Origin: Carettochelys insculpta
Taxonomy: Eukaryota; Chordata; Testudines; Carettochelyidae
Reading direction: 5' to 3'
Length of the DNA: 64,000 nt
Assembly: GCF_033958435.1 (NCBI RefSeq)
Contig: NC_134138.1
Location: 7,452,001-7,516,000 of the forward strand
Shown here: positions 10,598 to 20,405 of the stretch, one piece after another
How positions within the stretch are numbered: position 1 is the first letter of the stretch
How the letters are laid out: every line of letters starts with the position of its first letter
Position numbers and translations under genes: made by a program
The notes under the pieces: generated by a model
The model's database searches: none
What the model was told of the DNA's origin: nothing
The model's input: only the letters and a program-made list of their open reading frames with translations

Positions 10598-10767
10598 CCC
10601 CAGAGGCACTGAGACCATGTTCTAGGGAGAGTGAAGTCCATGCTCTACAGCCTTGGCTGAGAGCCTACTGGACTCTAGCTCCTGTGGGAGGGCACAGGGG
10701 TTTAGCCCCCTTGCTTGCAGGTTTGAGCCCTTCTCCTGACAACCTGGCTCCATTGGCATTACACCTG
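10598..10767 (+). repeat. Direct repeat with tRNA-like segment, copy 2
   Basis: It matches 9459-9628 over the same 170-bp length, about 1.14 kb downstream in the same orientation. The tRNA-like boxes are TAGCTCCTGTGGGAG (about 10677) and GCAGGTTTGAGCCC (about 10717). The pair brackets the foldback element at 9974-10174. Confidence 0.55.
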
Positions 10768-11779
10768 TATTACCTGAACTCCACTAAATGGAGATCAACA
10801 GCTCAGGCACAGCATATGAGAGAGTTAATAGTGCTGTTCCCATTCTCTCTTGCAGCTGACTCCCCGAGATGCTGTGTGTTTCCAGATCTTGGTTGCCCTG
10901 GTGTGAATCCCCAGGAACCGCATGGACTTAGTCGGCTCTGGCTGATGTACACACACTGTTGCTATGGACAGACCCTGCCCCACCCTTCTGGGAAGTTAAG
11001 CCTCTGTAGGACGGGCCAAAGGAGAGTTCAAACCATCGGTTCTTTGCACCACCTTTGGGTGGGGTGGGGTCAGACCTCCCCAGTCTTTGCTGGGGCCTCT
11101 CTCCTGCTGATCCACACCAGCTGTTTTCGGTGCCTGGGCCCCAGCAGAAAAGCTAAACTGCTCTTAGTGCCGGGTTACAGCTGCTGCTGGGGGGTTGGAA
11201 GAGGAGACCAGGAACATGACGGCACAGGTGCCACTGGGTCTCTGGTGTCTTCCTACCAAATGGGCAATCCTTTGCTAGCAGTTTCATCTGGGCAAACCTA
11301 TGTCTCCCTGATGGCCCATCTTCCTGTGTGCAGCAGCTTGTTGCAGGCTTGGATCCAAGCTGCATGGCGCCCCAGTGCAAAGAGCTGGAGGGCTTTGATT
11401 CTAAGTGGAAGAGCTATGGGCAAATGGCTGCCAGCTGGGGTGCTAATGAGGCGCCTGCTAATGAGGTTGGATGGTTCCACTGCCCATTCTGAGGGCAAGG
11501 ACCTCACGTAGCCACCAGCCAGCTGAGGTGCTGAAAAATCACCCCATGCTGGCCAAGGTCATGTTTATCGCAGAAATCACCTCCTCTCCCCATCTCCCAT
11601 CGGTTACGTGGTCCTCCTCCTTCCTCCCCGCCGTGCATGTGGAATCTGACCCAAGCCGGACCACCCCTCCGCTCCCCGGTTGCAGACTGTGTCTTGCATC
11701 CATGGCTCTGTTCCTGCAGACCCCAAGTGGGGAACAGAGTGGCTGTTCCCAGGGCCACGTACAGTGCAAAGAAGGCAGG
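10768..11779. other. Unassigned GC-rich sequence
   Basis: A 275-codon plus-strand frame (10684-11511) starts inside the direct repeat and has no recognisable domain. Frames on the other strand overlap it. I see no exon. Confidence 0.4.
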
Positions 11780-11988
11780 TTAGGGATAGCTTGGTGGGTT
11801 ATGTGTTGTCTTGCTGAACCCAAGGTTGTAAGCTCAATCCTTGAGGGGACTGTTCACCTGTGTGAGGTAAATAGGTTAATAATGATAATTTCACAAAAAT
11901 AAAGCCAAAAAGATCATGCTTGACCCTGCCAAGAGAGCAGGGGACTGGACTTCGTGACCTCCCTAGGTCCCTCTCAGCTCTATGACAG
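11780..11988 (+). repeat. tRNA-derived SINE with CR1-like tail
   Basis: The head has an A-box-like TAGCTTGGTGGGTTA (about 11788) and a B box TAAGCTCAATCC (about 11829). After a spacer, the tail 'gactggacttcgtgacctcc' (about 11943) and 'agctctatga' copies the CR1 3' end. It is a sense-strand member of the same family as 4360-4545 and 35585-35745. A (TC)n run follows at about 11993-12009. Confidence 0.75.
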
Positions 11989-12297
11989 GTGTATCTCTCT
12001 CTCTCTCTCTATATGTATATGAAGGTTGTACTTGCTTCAAGGGGCTGCAGGAAACAGCATGTGACTTCTGGGCTTGTCAAAAGCCCATTTAACACCCCAA
12101 GAGAACAAACAGCCTTCTGGTCTTTCCCCAAAGAATTTCTTCATGGATTGCATCTTGCTGGGTTTTCACATAGCATTCTGCAAACCCCTCTGGGTTTAAA
12201 CCCTTGAGACCAAGGCCTGGGCCAGCCTCAGGGAAGAAGAGGCGAGTGGGTGTAGGGAACCCAGAATGGGGCTTTCTAACTAAGAACTCGATTGCCT

Positions 12298-12511
12298 TGA
12301 GAGGTGTGTGATATAAATACCATCCCCCGACCCCTCATGCTCTCCCCAGGGTGCTAATGGCCTTTCCACCCCTCTCCTGCCCAAGGCCCTATGAAATGAG
12401 CTGAACGGGGCACAAGGGATTGAGGGTGGTGTATTAATGCACAGGCCTGTGTAGACTGTTAATAAAACATCTGCTGGGTGAGACCCTGGTGTTAATACCC
12501 AGCTCTGAGCA
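12298..12511 (+). repeat. Direct repeat pair B, copy 1
   Basis: It begins 'tgagaggtgtgtgatataaa' and ends 'acccagctctgagca'. It matches 13523-13743 in the same orientation, with 'aatgcacaggcc' and 'tgtagactgt' shared. The nature is unknown: a SINE-like dispersed repeat or a local duplication. Confidence 0.55.
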
Positions 12512-12805
12512 TGGCCTCTGCACTGCAGCCCACCCTGCAAGGCCTCCTCCATTGTATCCACCCACAAGCCCCTCTATGGAGGCTTTGCAGCCCTGGCCAA
12601 TGAGCCATGCTGACCCCTGCAGGTCAGGGTGGATGCCGGATTCAGTCGAGTGGTGCGTCGAGCTGCGAATCCAGGCGCTCCAACCCCTCCTGGGGCATGT
12701 GGGAGTCACGTAGGTGAGCCACACCTGTGAAGAACTGCAGTTACAAGCAGTAGGGAGCTGGTTGCTATTGGCCTTGATACAGGGACAGCGGGGCAGACTT
12801 TAACG

Positions 12806-13136
12806 CAGGGGTCAGCAACTCCCGGCACAGGTGCCAAGAACAGCACACGAATCAGTTGTCATTGGCAGACAAAGCAGGAGCTCAACCCCTGCCCCTCCTC
12901 CCCCATGCAGGCGAGAGCTTGCTCACAGCCGGGACGCCCGTGGGTAAACAAAAGACCCGCTAATGTTACCAACCACTCCCTAAATGGCAAAGCTCTGCAT
13001 CTTCATTTATTTCTGAATGAAGCTGTCGTAAATAGGACTGTTAGTGACTTTAAAAAGTGTCAGTGGCGCTCGGCCCATACATAGGGGCCAAAGGTCAAAT
13101 TTTGGTCCTCCGCCTTGGAAAGGTTGCTGACCCCTG
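12806..13136. mobile_element. hAT-type non-autonomous DNA transposon (331 bp)
   Basis: Terminal inverted repeats CAGGGGTCAGCAACTC (left) and, on the complement of the right end, CAGGGGTCAGCAACCT fix both boundaries. The CAGGGGT start is typical of hAT elements. The 8-bp flanks do not match, so the target duplication has eroded or the locus was rearranged. No transposase is encoded. Confidence 0.75.
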
Positions 13137-13522
13137 CTGGCAGGTGCGTGTGATACAGGAGGTCAGAGTACATGATGGCCTGAGCTCTCCTGGTCACAGT
13201 CTCTTGGGTTTGTTGCACATTTCCTCTCCGTGTTACCTGTGGATCTCCCATGCCCCCTGCGCCCTGCGGTCTCTGCTCCTGGAAGCTGTATGCGATTGGT
13301 AAACCCCGAGAGCTTGGGGGGTGGTGGTAGGGAGTTGGGAAAAATAGGTGTCTGTAGCATTTCCCCCTCCCCCTGGTTTATTAGTGTACTCAGTAGCTCA
13401 GCACAGCCTTGGCAGATGCCAGCTCTCTGGGCGCAGCGAGTTGTAATTTACACAAACCAAAATAAACTAATTGTCATGTTAAATTTGCATAAAAGAAAAA
13501 CAGCCCAGCATGCCTGACAGTG

Positions 13523-13743
13523 CTGAGAGGTGTGTAATATAAATAACGTTGCCCTGAGGCTCTCCCCACTGCACGACTTGCTCTTCTCCCCCATTCCTGC
13601 CCCCCAAGACCAAATGAAGTAGACGGAACAGAGCATGAGGGATCGACGGGGGGATTTTAATGCACAGGCCATGTGTAGACTGTGAGCAAAACTTGGTGGC
13701 GTCTGCTGGGCGAGAGGCTGGTGCTAATACCCAGCTCTGAGCA
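13523..13743 (+). repeat. Direct repeat pair B, copy 2
   Basis: Second copy of the 12298-12511 segment, about 1.2 kb downstream. It begins 'tgagaggtgtgtaatataaa', shares 'tttaatgcacaggcc' and ends 'cccagctctgagca'. The hAT element at 12806 lies between the two copies. Confidence 0.55.
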
Positions 13744-13910
13744 CGTCACAGTCATTAACAAATCTAATCTTGCAGCCTTGCCAAGATGGAGGGACAGGGA
13801 TTCACTCCCTCTCTTGCAGATGGGGAAAAGGAGGCACAAAGGGGTCCCGCTCAGAGATCTGGATTCAACTCAATTTCGCCTGATGTAATCACTACACAAT
13901 GGTGCTGCCT
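13744..13910 (-). repeat. MIR-like SINE relic
   Basis: 'cttgcagatggggaaaagga' followed by 'ggcacaaagggg' and a closing 'cactacacaatggtgctgcc' resembles the MIR core in complement orientation. It is weaker than the 8225 and 17800 copies. Confidence 0.45.
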
Positions 13911-14025
13911 CTGACAGTTGCTTGGGGGCTGGTTTCTTGTCCCGAGCCCAAGGGGTTGGCTTTCAACCTGGATTGTGCATTCATGAAAGGTTGGGAAAGG
14001 GGTGTAGGGTGCTAGTTAGAGTCAG

Positions 14026-14113
14026 CAACAAAGGGTCCTGTGGCACCTTATAGACTAACAGAAAAGTTTTGCACATGAGCTTTCGTGAGCACAGACTCAC
14101 TTCATCAGATCAC
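14026..14113 (-). mobile_element. Short hammerhead-like retroelement unit (88 bp, family A)
   Basis: This is the cleanest minimal copy. It is flanked by a perfect 11-bp repeat GTTAGAGTCAG (14015-14025 and 14114-14124). On the minus strand it reads CTGATGA (14108-14102), an extra A, a 5-bp stem GTGAG...CTCAC, then GAAA (14084-14081) and 'gctcatgtgc'. It ends with 'tagtctataaggtgccacag'. CUGANGA, a stem and GAAA is the conserved core of hammerhead ribozymes. The stem differs from the common GTGGG/CCCAC form by a compensatory change. The unit encodes no protein. Confidence 0.7.
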
Positions 14114-14124
14114 GTTAGAGTCAG

Positions 14125-14506
14125 GTATCTCCAAGGCAGGGCCTCTGTAATCGTCTCACCCCTGGAGATGGCTCTGCTGATGGAACGCTGCCCTGACCCG
14201 CAGCCCCCGCCCGATCGTCCAGCCTGGGGCTTCTGCTGAGCAGAGACAGCTGAGCTTATTTCACTGGGTGCAGATTTCTGGGTGGGTGCTCACTGCTGGA
14301 GGGTGCTCACATCCACAGCAAAGGCCACCATGGTCAGAGATTCACAGCAATGTGTTTGGCCTCTAGAGTGCTTGTCAGGCTAGATCCCACAGGGTGGCCT
14401 CTCTGGGAGCTTGGAAACCTGGGGACTCTCTGACCTTTGTCCACCAGCTCCCCCATCACCACAGGCCCCATTACAATGCTCTGGGGCCTAACCAGTGTAG
14501 CCTGAG
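14125..14506. other. Unassigned sequence
   Basis: No gene or repeat boundary is seen. Confidence 0.4.
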
Positions 14507-15345
14507 ATTCATGGACTCGTAGACTACTAGGGCTGGAAGGGACCTCAGGGGGGCATCGAGTCCAGCCCCCTGCTTCAAGCAGAACCAACCCCACTAAGTC
14601 ACCCCAGCCAGGACCTTGTCAAACCAGGACTTAAAAACCTCTAGGGATGGAGATTCCACCACCTCTCTAGGCAACGCATTCCAGTGCTGCACCACCCTCC
14701 TCGTGAAGTAGTTTTTCCTAATATCCAACCTAGACCTCTCCCTCTGTAACTTCAGACCATTGCGCCTTGTTCTGCCGTCTGACACCACTGAGAACAGCCT
14801 CCCTCCATCCTCTTTAGAGCCCCTCTTCAGGCAGTTAAAGGCTGATATAAAAATCCTCTCTCACTCTTCTCTTCTGCAGACTAAACCAGCCCAAATCCCT
14901 CAGCCTCTCCTCATAGGTCAAGTACTCCAGCCACCCACTCGTTTTCATTGTCCTCTGCCGGACCCTCTCCAAGGCATCCGCATCCTTTCCATAGTGGGAG
15001 GCTCAGAACTGGACAGAATACTCCAGCGGTGGCCTCACCAATGCCAAATAAAGGGAAATAATCAATTCTCTAAAGCTACTGGAAATGGTCCTCCTAATGC
15101 ACCCCAATATGTCGTGACACCTTCTTGGCTACAAGGGCACACTGTTGACTCATATCCAGCCTTTCATCCACTGTAATCCACAGTACGGTTTTCTGCTGTG
15201 TTGCTGCTCAGCCAGTCGGTCCCCAGCCTGTAACAATGCTTGGGATTCTTCCATCCCAAGTCCAGGACTCTACACTTCTCCATGTTGAACCTCATCAGAT
15301 TTCTTTTGGCCCAATCCTCCTATTTATCTAGGTCATTCTGGACCC
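14507..15345 (-). pseudogene. CR1 LINE, 5'-truncated, antisense
   Basis: On the minus strand the last part of CR1 ORF2 is followed by the 3' tail and decayed octamers near 14508-14530. The C-terminal phrase '[48 protein letters not shown]' can be read at 14788-14620 in short pieces of frame, interrupted further upstream. The 5' limit is near the 'FNMEKCRVLDLG' region at about 15280-15345. No RT catalytic motif remains. Confidence 0.75.
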
Positions 15346-16544
15346 TGTTCTTCCTCCTGGATTCACGTCCTTCTTCCCCAGTCCCTCCCTCTGTCCTTCT
15401 CCCCTTCCACCAGGGCAACTTTGTCCTGGTCTATACCTACCCCGCCGCTCTTCTGCATTGGCAGGGTCTATGGGGATTTTCTGTCGAGGACCCAGTGTGG
15501 CCCCACTGCAAAGCACTAACTAAGCAGGTCCCCAAAGTATTAACCTCACCCAACTTGGAGTGGACAGTTTCCAGCCAGGCCCAGAGGGAGGCATGAGATC
15601 GCAAAGGCTGCCCTTCCCTGTCAGCCAGGTTTCTTCCCATCTGGGTGTGGGTCTTTGCAAGCAGAGCCATGATTTCCTCTTACTATGTGTGGCTACTCTT
15701 TGAACACATCTGCCATGAGCCTGCACAGTTGCATTGACTGCCCTCCAGATTTCCACTGATGACATCCACCTTGCAACCTGAAGACATCCATAGGAACAAA
15801 GACTGGGTCTGCAGCTGGAAGCTGGAGGCCAGGGGATTGAAGCTTTGGGAACACCATCATGTTCACCTCCTGTCCTTGGAGAGAAGGGCGAAGTGAGCCT
15901 TTACATTCATCTGTCTGAGCAGAGGAGGCATCTTCGCTCTCCTGCTGGAAAAGAGGGGAGTGCTTAGACTTAAGAGCCTGAATTGTGGCTGGGATGTTTA
16001 TTTGTAGTATCTTCTTTGACCATTAGAGGTCTCTGTTTGCTTTAGAGAGCTCCAGAGAAGATGTGATCATTGGTAAACAGAGGAGACAAAGCAGAGACGT
16101 GAGCTATGGAGAAACTATTTTCCCATCTGCTCCATGCTCCCATTTGTCATGGCTTCCGTCTTGTGCCACTTTCTGTCCTTTGCATCTGAGTTATTTTGTT
16201 CATGCTGCACCCCCAGCTGTGTCTGGCACTCCTTCCCCAGCCTGCCTGCCTGGGCATCTTCTCTCTTATTCAGATCCCATTTCTAAATTTGCCTCTAGTG
16301 CTGTTCACAAACACTTCTTGCTTTCAGAAAGAATGAGTCCGAAGGGGAGATGGGCTCAGCCAGAAGCTTCCTCTGGGTCTCCTAGCACATTTGGTTTGGG
16401 CTGTGTCTGTCTGGTGAGACTGGGACCCCAGCAGGGCAGGCTGCAGTGCTTCCCAGGGGTACCCAGGGCTGGAAGGAGCCTCACTGTCTACTACTACTAT
16501 TACTATTGCTTAATCCTTGTACTCCATGTGATAGCATAGGTGAA
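15346..16544. other. Unassigned sequence
   Basis: No supported gene. A short TACTAT simple repeat lies at about 16489-16507. Open frames of up to 158 codons (16063-16539) show no domain. Confidence 0.4.
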
Positions 16545-16777
16545 CTACAGGTCTCTGTTTTGGGACAAAACTTCTACCTGACCCCAGAAGTACCTGAGTT
16601 GTTGTCCTTCAGTCTCAGTAAACCTTCTGTAGACCTCAGTAGATGTTGTCTGAGGTCTTCCTCTTTGCATTTTCCTTGCAGATTCCATGGGAAATCTTGA
16701 TGGACTATGCTGGATGATGGTTTTCTGAGAGTGTGGCTGAGCCGCCAGCCCCACTTTCTTCTCTTGATTTGAATCAC
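16545..16777 (-). repeat. Non-LTR LINE C-terminal fragment (WNPQGK...RR type), copy 1
   Basis: The minus-strand translation includes 'KRRKWGW', 'LRKPSSSI' and 'PWNLQGKCKEEDLRQHLLRS'. This matches the C-terminal pattern 'RWIGHxLRKP...WNPQGKRKRGRPxxTWRR' seen in a group of non-LTR retrotransposons distinct from CR1. A sister copy lies at 46690-46975. Clade assignment is uncertain. Confidence 0.5.
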
Positions 16778-17434
16778 CAGCCCTTAATGTGAGAGGCCCT
16801 TGACTGAGCCAGCCGGGGTCAGCTCCCCAGCTTCATCAGCCACTTGGAATACAAGGACTTGCAGGCCGTGCTGGTACTTTGTAGGTTAGCAGTAGGCAGG
16901 ATCCCACCCTTGGCCCCTCCGAATGTCTGCCTGGTGGCATCTGGTCCTCATGCACTGGGCACTCACGGCTTTCACAGATCTTTTGCGTCCAAAGGAAGGG
17001 GACTGGCCACCTTTCCAGTTCCTGCCCAGGTACCAGCTCCACTCCCCAGGCAGCGCGGAGGCATGGTTAGTGACTTCACCTGTAGGCTTATTTAACCGAG
17101 CAAAAGAGAGTCAAACACTACCAAGTAGAAGGGTTGGAAACCCACAAGTCATATCGTAAGCTGCATTCTAGACTTACTGCATGAGATGCTCTCATGTCGA
17201 ACACTGTGTCGCCGCCCCGAGAGCCCTGCAGAGATTACAGCCGGCCTCGGCTGGACCCCTCCTTTCATGAGAGATACACGCTGACATTTTGCCTCCAAGA
17301 CAAAGGATCTGCTGTGTCCCTTTGTGCTCCCAGAACAAGTGTTGACCTACCTGTTGACCTTCTTCCAGCAGATTCCCCGGTTCTTGTCCCAGCTTTGCTA
17401 CTGTCGGTTCCTCAGTTTCCCTATCTCGATAAAA
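16778..17434. other. Unassigned sequence
   Basis: No gene or delimited repeat is seen. Confidence 0.4.
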
Positions 17435-17751
17435 TAGGGCTACCATATCGCTCTGTCCCACATATGGGATGGAGAGGTATGAGGTGGGCTCCTCCAAGCA
17501 TGGGGGAGCCAGGAAAGAGGTGGAAGCTTCCAGTGATCCCCAGGAGCCTGGGGAAGCTGCAGCTGCCGGTGGCTCTTGAGAGCCCTGGGGAAGCTGCAGC
17601 CACTAGCCTCCCTGGGAGCCCTGAGGAAATGGCAGTGGCCCATACTCCCCCTGCTTCCCCAAGGCTAGGGGTGGGGGCCAGTTAGTCCCTTATAAGAAAA
17701 AGTCGGGAATACGGGCCCATCACGCCCAATATGGGGCGGATGGTCACACTA
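17435..17751. mobile_element. hAT-like non-autonomous element, TAGGG-end family, copy 1
   Basis: The left end TAGGGCTACCATATC and the complement of the right end TAGTGTGACCATC are inverted repeats. The flanks CGATAAAA and AGATAATG are a decayed 8-bp target duplication at best. The sister copy at 55655-55999 has a perfect 8-bp duplication, which supports hAT. The interior holds GC-rich imperfect repeats ('ctggggaagctgcagc' at about 17549 and 17585). Confidence 0.65.
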
Positions 17752-17799
17752 AGATAATGGGGCTAACAGTGCTGAGCCCTCCCCCAGGGATGTGGCTGC

Positions 17800-18125
17800 T
17801 GCTTTATTTGTGTTTCAATAGCACCTGAAGACCCCCGCTGAGACCGGGCCCCAATTATGCAAGGTACTGTACAGACAGAGAGTGAGAGAACCCTCTACCC
17901 CAGGGAGCTTATGATCTAAGCCAGGTGGGCACAGGCTGAGAGGGGCCACAGGTGTGAGACTTTACCAGGGTCACTCAGCAAGTCAGTGGCAGAGCTAGAA
18001 ACAATGCTGGGGCCCTTGTCCATGCCGGAGGCCAGACGAGCCGATCAGAATAACGCCTATGAATTTGTGAACATGGGTTTCTGAGGGCCAGCCCAAGTCT
18101 CCTGCCCCTGGAACACTACGCTGCC
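17800..18125 (-). repeat. MIR-type CORE-SINE relic
   Basis: 'caagtcagtggcagagctag' (17980), 'ctgagaccgggccccaatta' (17838) and 'aggtactgtacagacagaga' (17860) are parts of an amniote MIR-type SINE. The end 'gaacactacgctgcctc' matches the complement of the tRNA-related start. Confidence 0.65.
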
Positions 18126-18185
18126 TCGTCAGGCTGGGAGTCAGACCCAATGGCCATCAAGTGCATCGAGATCCCCCAGGGAAAG

Positions 18186-18902
18186 AATCGCAGAATCACA
18201 GAATCATAGGGCTGGAAGGGACCTCAGGAGGTCATCTAGTCCAGGCCCCTGCTTCAAGCAGGATCAACCCCCACTAAGTCATCCCAGCCAGGACCTGGTC
18301 AAGCCAGAATTTAAAAACCTCTAGGGATGGAGAATCCACCACCTCTCTAGGCAACGTATTCCAGTGCTTCACCACCATCCTGGTGAAATAGGTTTTTCTA
18401 ATAACCAACCTACACCTCCTCCACTGCAACTTCAGACCATTATTCCTTGTTCTGCCATCTGACACCACTGAGAACAGTTTCTCACCCTCTCTTTAGAGCT
18501 CCCCTTCAGGAAGTTGATGACTGCTATTAAATCCCTCTGTCTTCTGTAAACTAAACAAGCCCAAATCCCTCAGCCTCTCCTCATAGGTCTTGTGCTCCAG
18601 CCCCTTAATCATTTTTGTTGACCTCCGCTGAACCTGCTCCAGCACATCCACATCCTTTTTATACTGGGGGACCCAAAATTGGACACACTATTTCAGATGT
18701 GGCCTCACCAGTGCCGAATAAAGGGGAATAACTACTTCTCTAGATCTGCTCAAAATGCTCCTCTTAATGCACCCTAGTACGCCGTTAGTCTTCTTGGCTA
18801 CAAGGGCACACTGTTTACTCATATCCAGCCTTTGATCCACCATAACCCCTAGGTCTCTTTCCATCACACTGCTGCTGAGCCAGTCGGCCCCCACCCTATA
18901 AG
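18186..18902 (-). pseudogene. CR1 LINE, 5'-truncated, antisense
   Basis: The complement ends in octamers (18187-18210) and the standard tail. Frames at 18468-18274 ('[47 protein letters not shown]') and 18945-18688 ('[60 protein letters not shown]') give the ORF2 C-terminal region after RT motif C. The catalytic part is not present. The 5' break is at about 18902. Confidence 0.8.
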
Positions 18903-19347
18903 GGACAGTCGCAGAAGCAATTACTGATCTGATACGCCGGTACATTAAGACTTACGTAAGCTGGCCAGGCTGGGCCCTCTGTCTCTGATCTCTGGGCTCT
19001 GTTTGTGCTGGAGACGCAATAAGCTTTGACTAAGAATCCGATCGTTCTTTTCATTAGCATTTCACTTACCCGAGAAAAAGTCTTTCTTCCCAGCGAGCAC
19101 GTCAGCCTTTTGGCTTGGTCCATATCGATAGATTTAATTGTGGCCACAATTAAATTGTATTGATGGGGATTCAAGTGGAGGCAAACAAACAAGCAAAACA
19201 AACCTTTAATGGAAAAGAAAAGGAGATGCGGAGGGTGGGAGAAGCCGACAACCACAGAGAACATTGCTGTCCTCAGGAAATCAGGAACTGGGTGGGAGAT
19301 TCAGGGGATCAAATGGGAGGAGCTGACCCAGAGAGCGGCAGAGCAAT
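18903..19347. other. Unassigned sequence
   Basis: No gene is seen. 'tttaattgtggccacaattaaa' near 19132-19153 is a short perfect palindrome, possibly a regulatory or transposon remnant. Confidence 0.4.
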
Positions 19348-19355
19348 GGTTAGCA

Positions 19356-20397
19356 CAGGGGTGGGAAATAATTTTGACAATACTGTGTATGTTGGTACCA
19401 GTCATGGGCTGGGTCTGGGTCCCCCAGAAGCGGGGGGCTCAGGCAGAAGGGGTGGGATTGGGGGCTGCAGAGAGAGAGACAAAGAGAGATCTGGTGTGAA
19501 AGCGAAGCGGTGTGTGAGAGAGAGCCAGACAGACTTTGTGATACACTAAGTGTGTGCGTGAGACAGCGACTGAGTGTGTGTGTGTGGGGGGGGGGCACAG
19601 GCAGGGTGTGTGTGACAGTGACAGTGTGTTGTGCTGGCTGTGGCTGCGTAAGTGTCTGAGAGAAGCCACCCTCTGTCTCTTTAAAACAGGGATTCCCAGG
19701 CTGTAGGTCTGGACCCAAACACGGGTTGCGATTACATTTGTTAAGGGTCACCAGCAGCTCAGAGCTGCAGGTGGCTCTCAAAGAAGCCATTTGCAGCTCC
19801 ATAACACTGCCACATCCAGCAGCTCTCGCTATCAATAGAGAAGCAATTACGCATTGCAAAGACAGCTTTTCCACCTTTGATATTTGTAGCCATCCCAGGC
19901 AAGCCACTTACCAGACTCTTGCAGTAACTAATTTTTGCCCCCCTCCACCCTTGGGTCACCAAATCTTCCTGAATTGTCAGAATGGCTCCCCACCTGGGAA
20001 AGGCTGGGAACCACTGCTTTAAGGGAAATCTGTCCTGCTCTTTTGTCTCCCCTTCCCCTGCTCTGCACTCCTAAGTCACTTTCCAGCCATGCTTCAGACT
20101 GGAGCATCTCTGCTGCGTCTCTCCCTCTCTCCGATCCCTGCTCTGCAGAGATGGGTACAGGGGCAGGAGAACATCCTGACGTCAGCGCTATCCTCTTTCC
20201 TGCCCCTTCCCCCTCTGTGCAGCCAGCAGGAGAATCCTAGGAGCAGCTCTGCTGAGGACAGAACAAGGTGGGGGAAGGGCATCTGAACACATGCCGCTGG
20301 CTGTAAGTCTGCATGCTCTGCTGATCAGCTGGGTGGGCCAGAGAAAAAGGCTCAGCTGGCCAGATCTGGTCTCCAGGGCTGATTTTGCCCACCCCTG
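19356..20397. mobile_element. hAT-type element (1,042 bp) hosting a second hAT
   Basis: The left end CAGGGGTGGGAAATAATTTT and the complement of the right end CAGGGGTGGGCAAAATC are inverted repeats. The flanks GGTTAGCA (19348-19355) and GCTTAGCA (20398-20405) match 7/8, the hAT duplication length. The interior has GA- and GT-rich simple sequence near 19470-19620. Another hAT occupies 19687-20016. No transposase frame is recognisable; the 185-codon minus frame is low-complexity chance. Confidence 0.85.
19687..20016. mobile_element. Nested hAT-type element (330 bp)
   Basis: The ends CAGGGATTCCCAGGCTG and, on the complement, CAGTGGTTCCCAGCC are hAT-like inverted repeats. The flanks CTTTAAAA (19679-19686) and CTTTAAGG (20017-20024) match 6/8. 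It lies wholly inside the larger hAT element, so it inserted later. Confidence 0.8.
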
Positions 20398-20405
20398 GCT
20401 TAGCA

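Noticed and set aside
10684..11511. 275-codon open frame on the plus strand
   Set aside because: It begins inside a repeated segment, has no domain or compositional pattern of a protein, and GC-rich frames on the other strand overlap it.
19350..19907. 185-codon minus-strand frame rich in S, L, T and H
   Set aside because: It is the complement of GA/GT-rich simple sequence inside a hAT element and crosses the boundary of the nested hAT.
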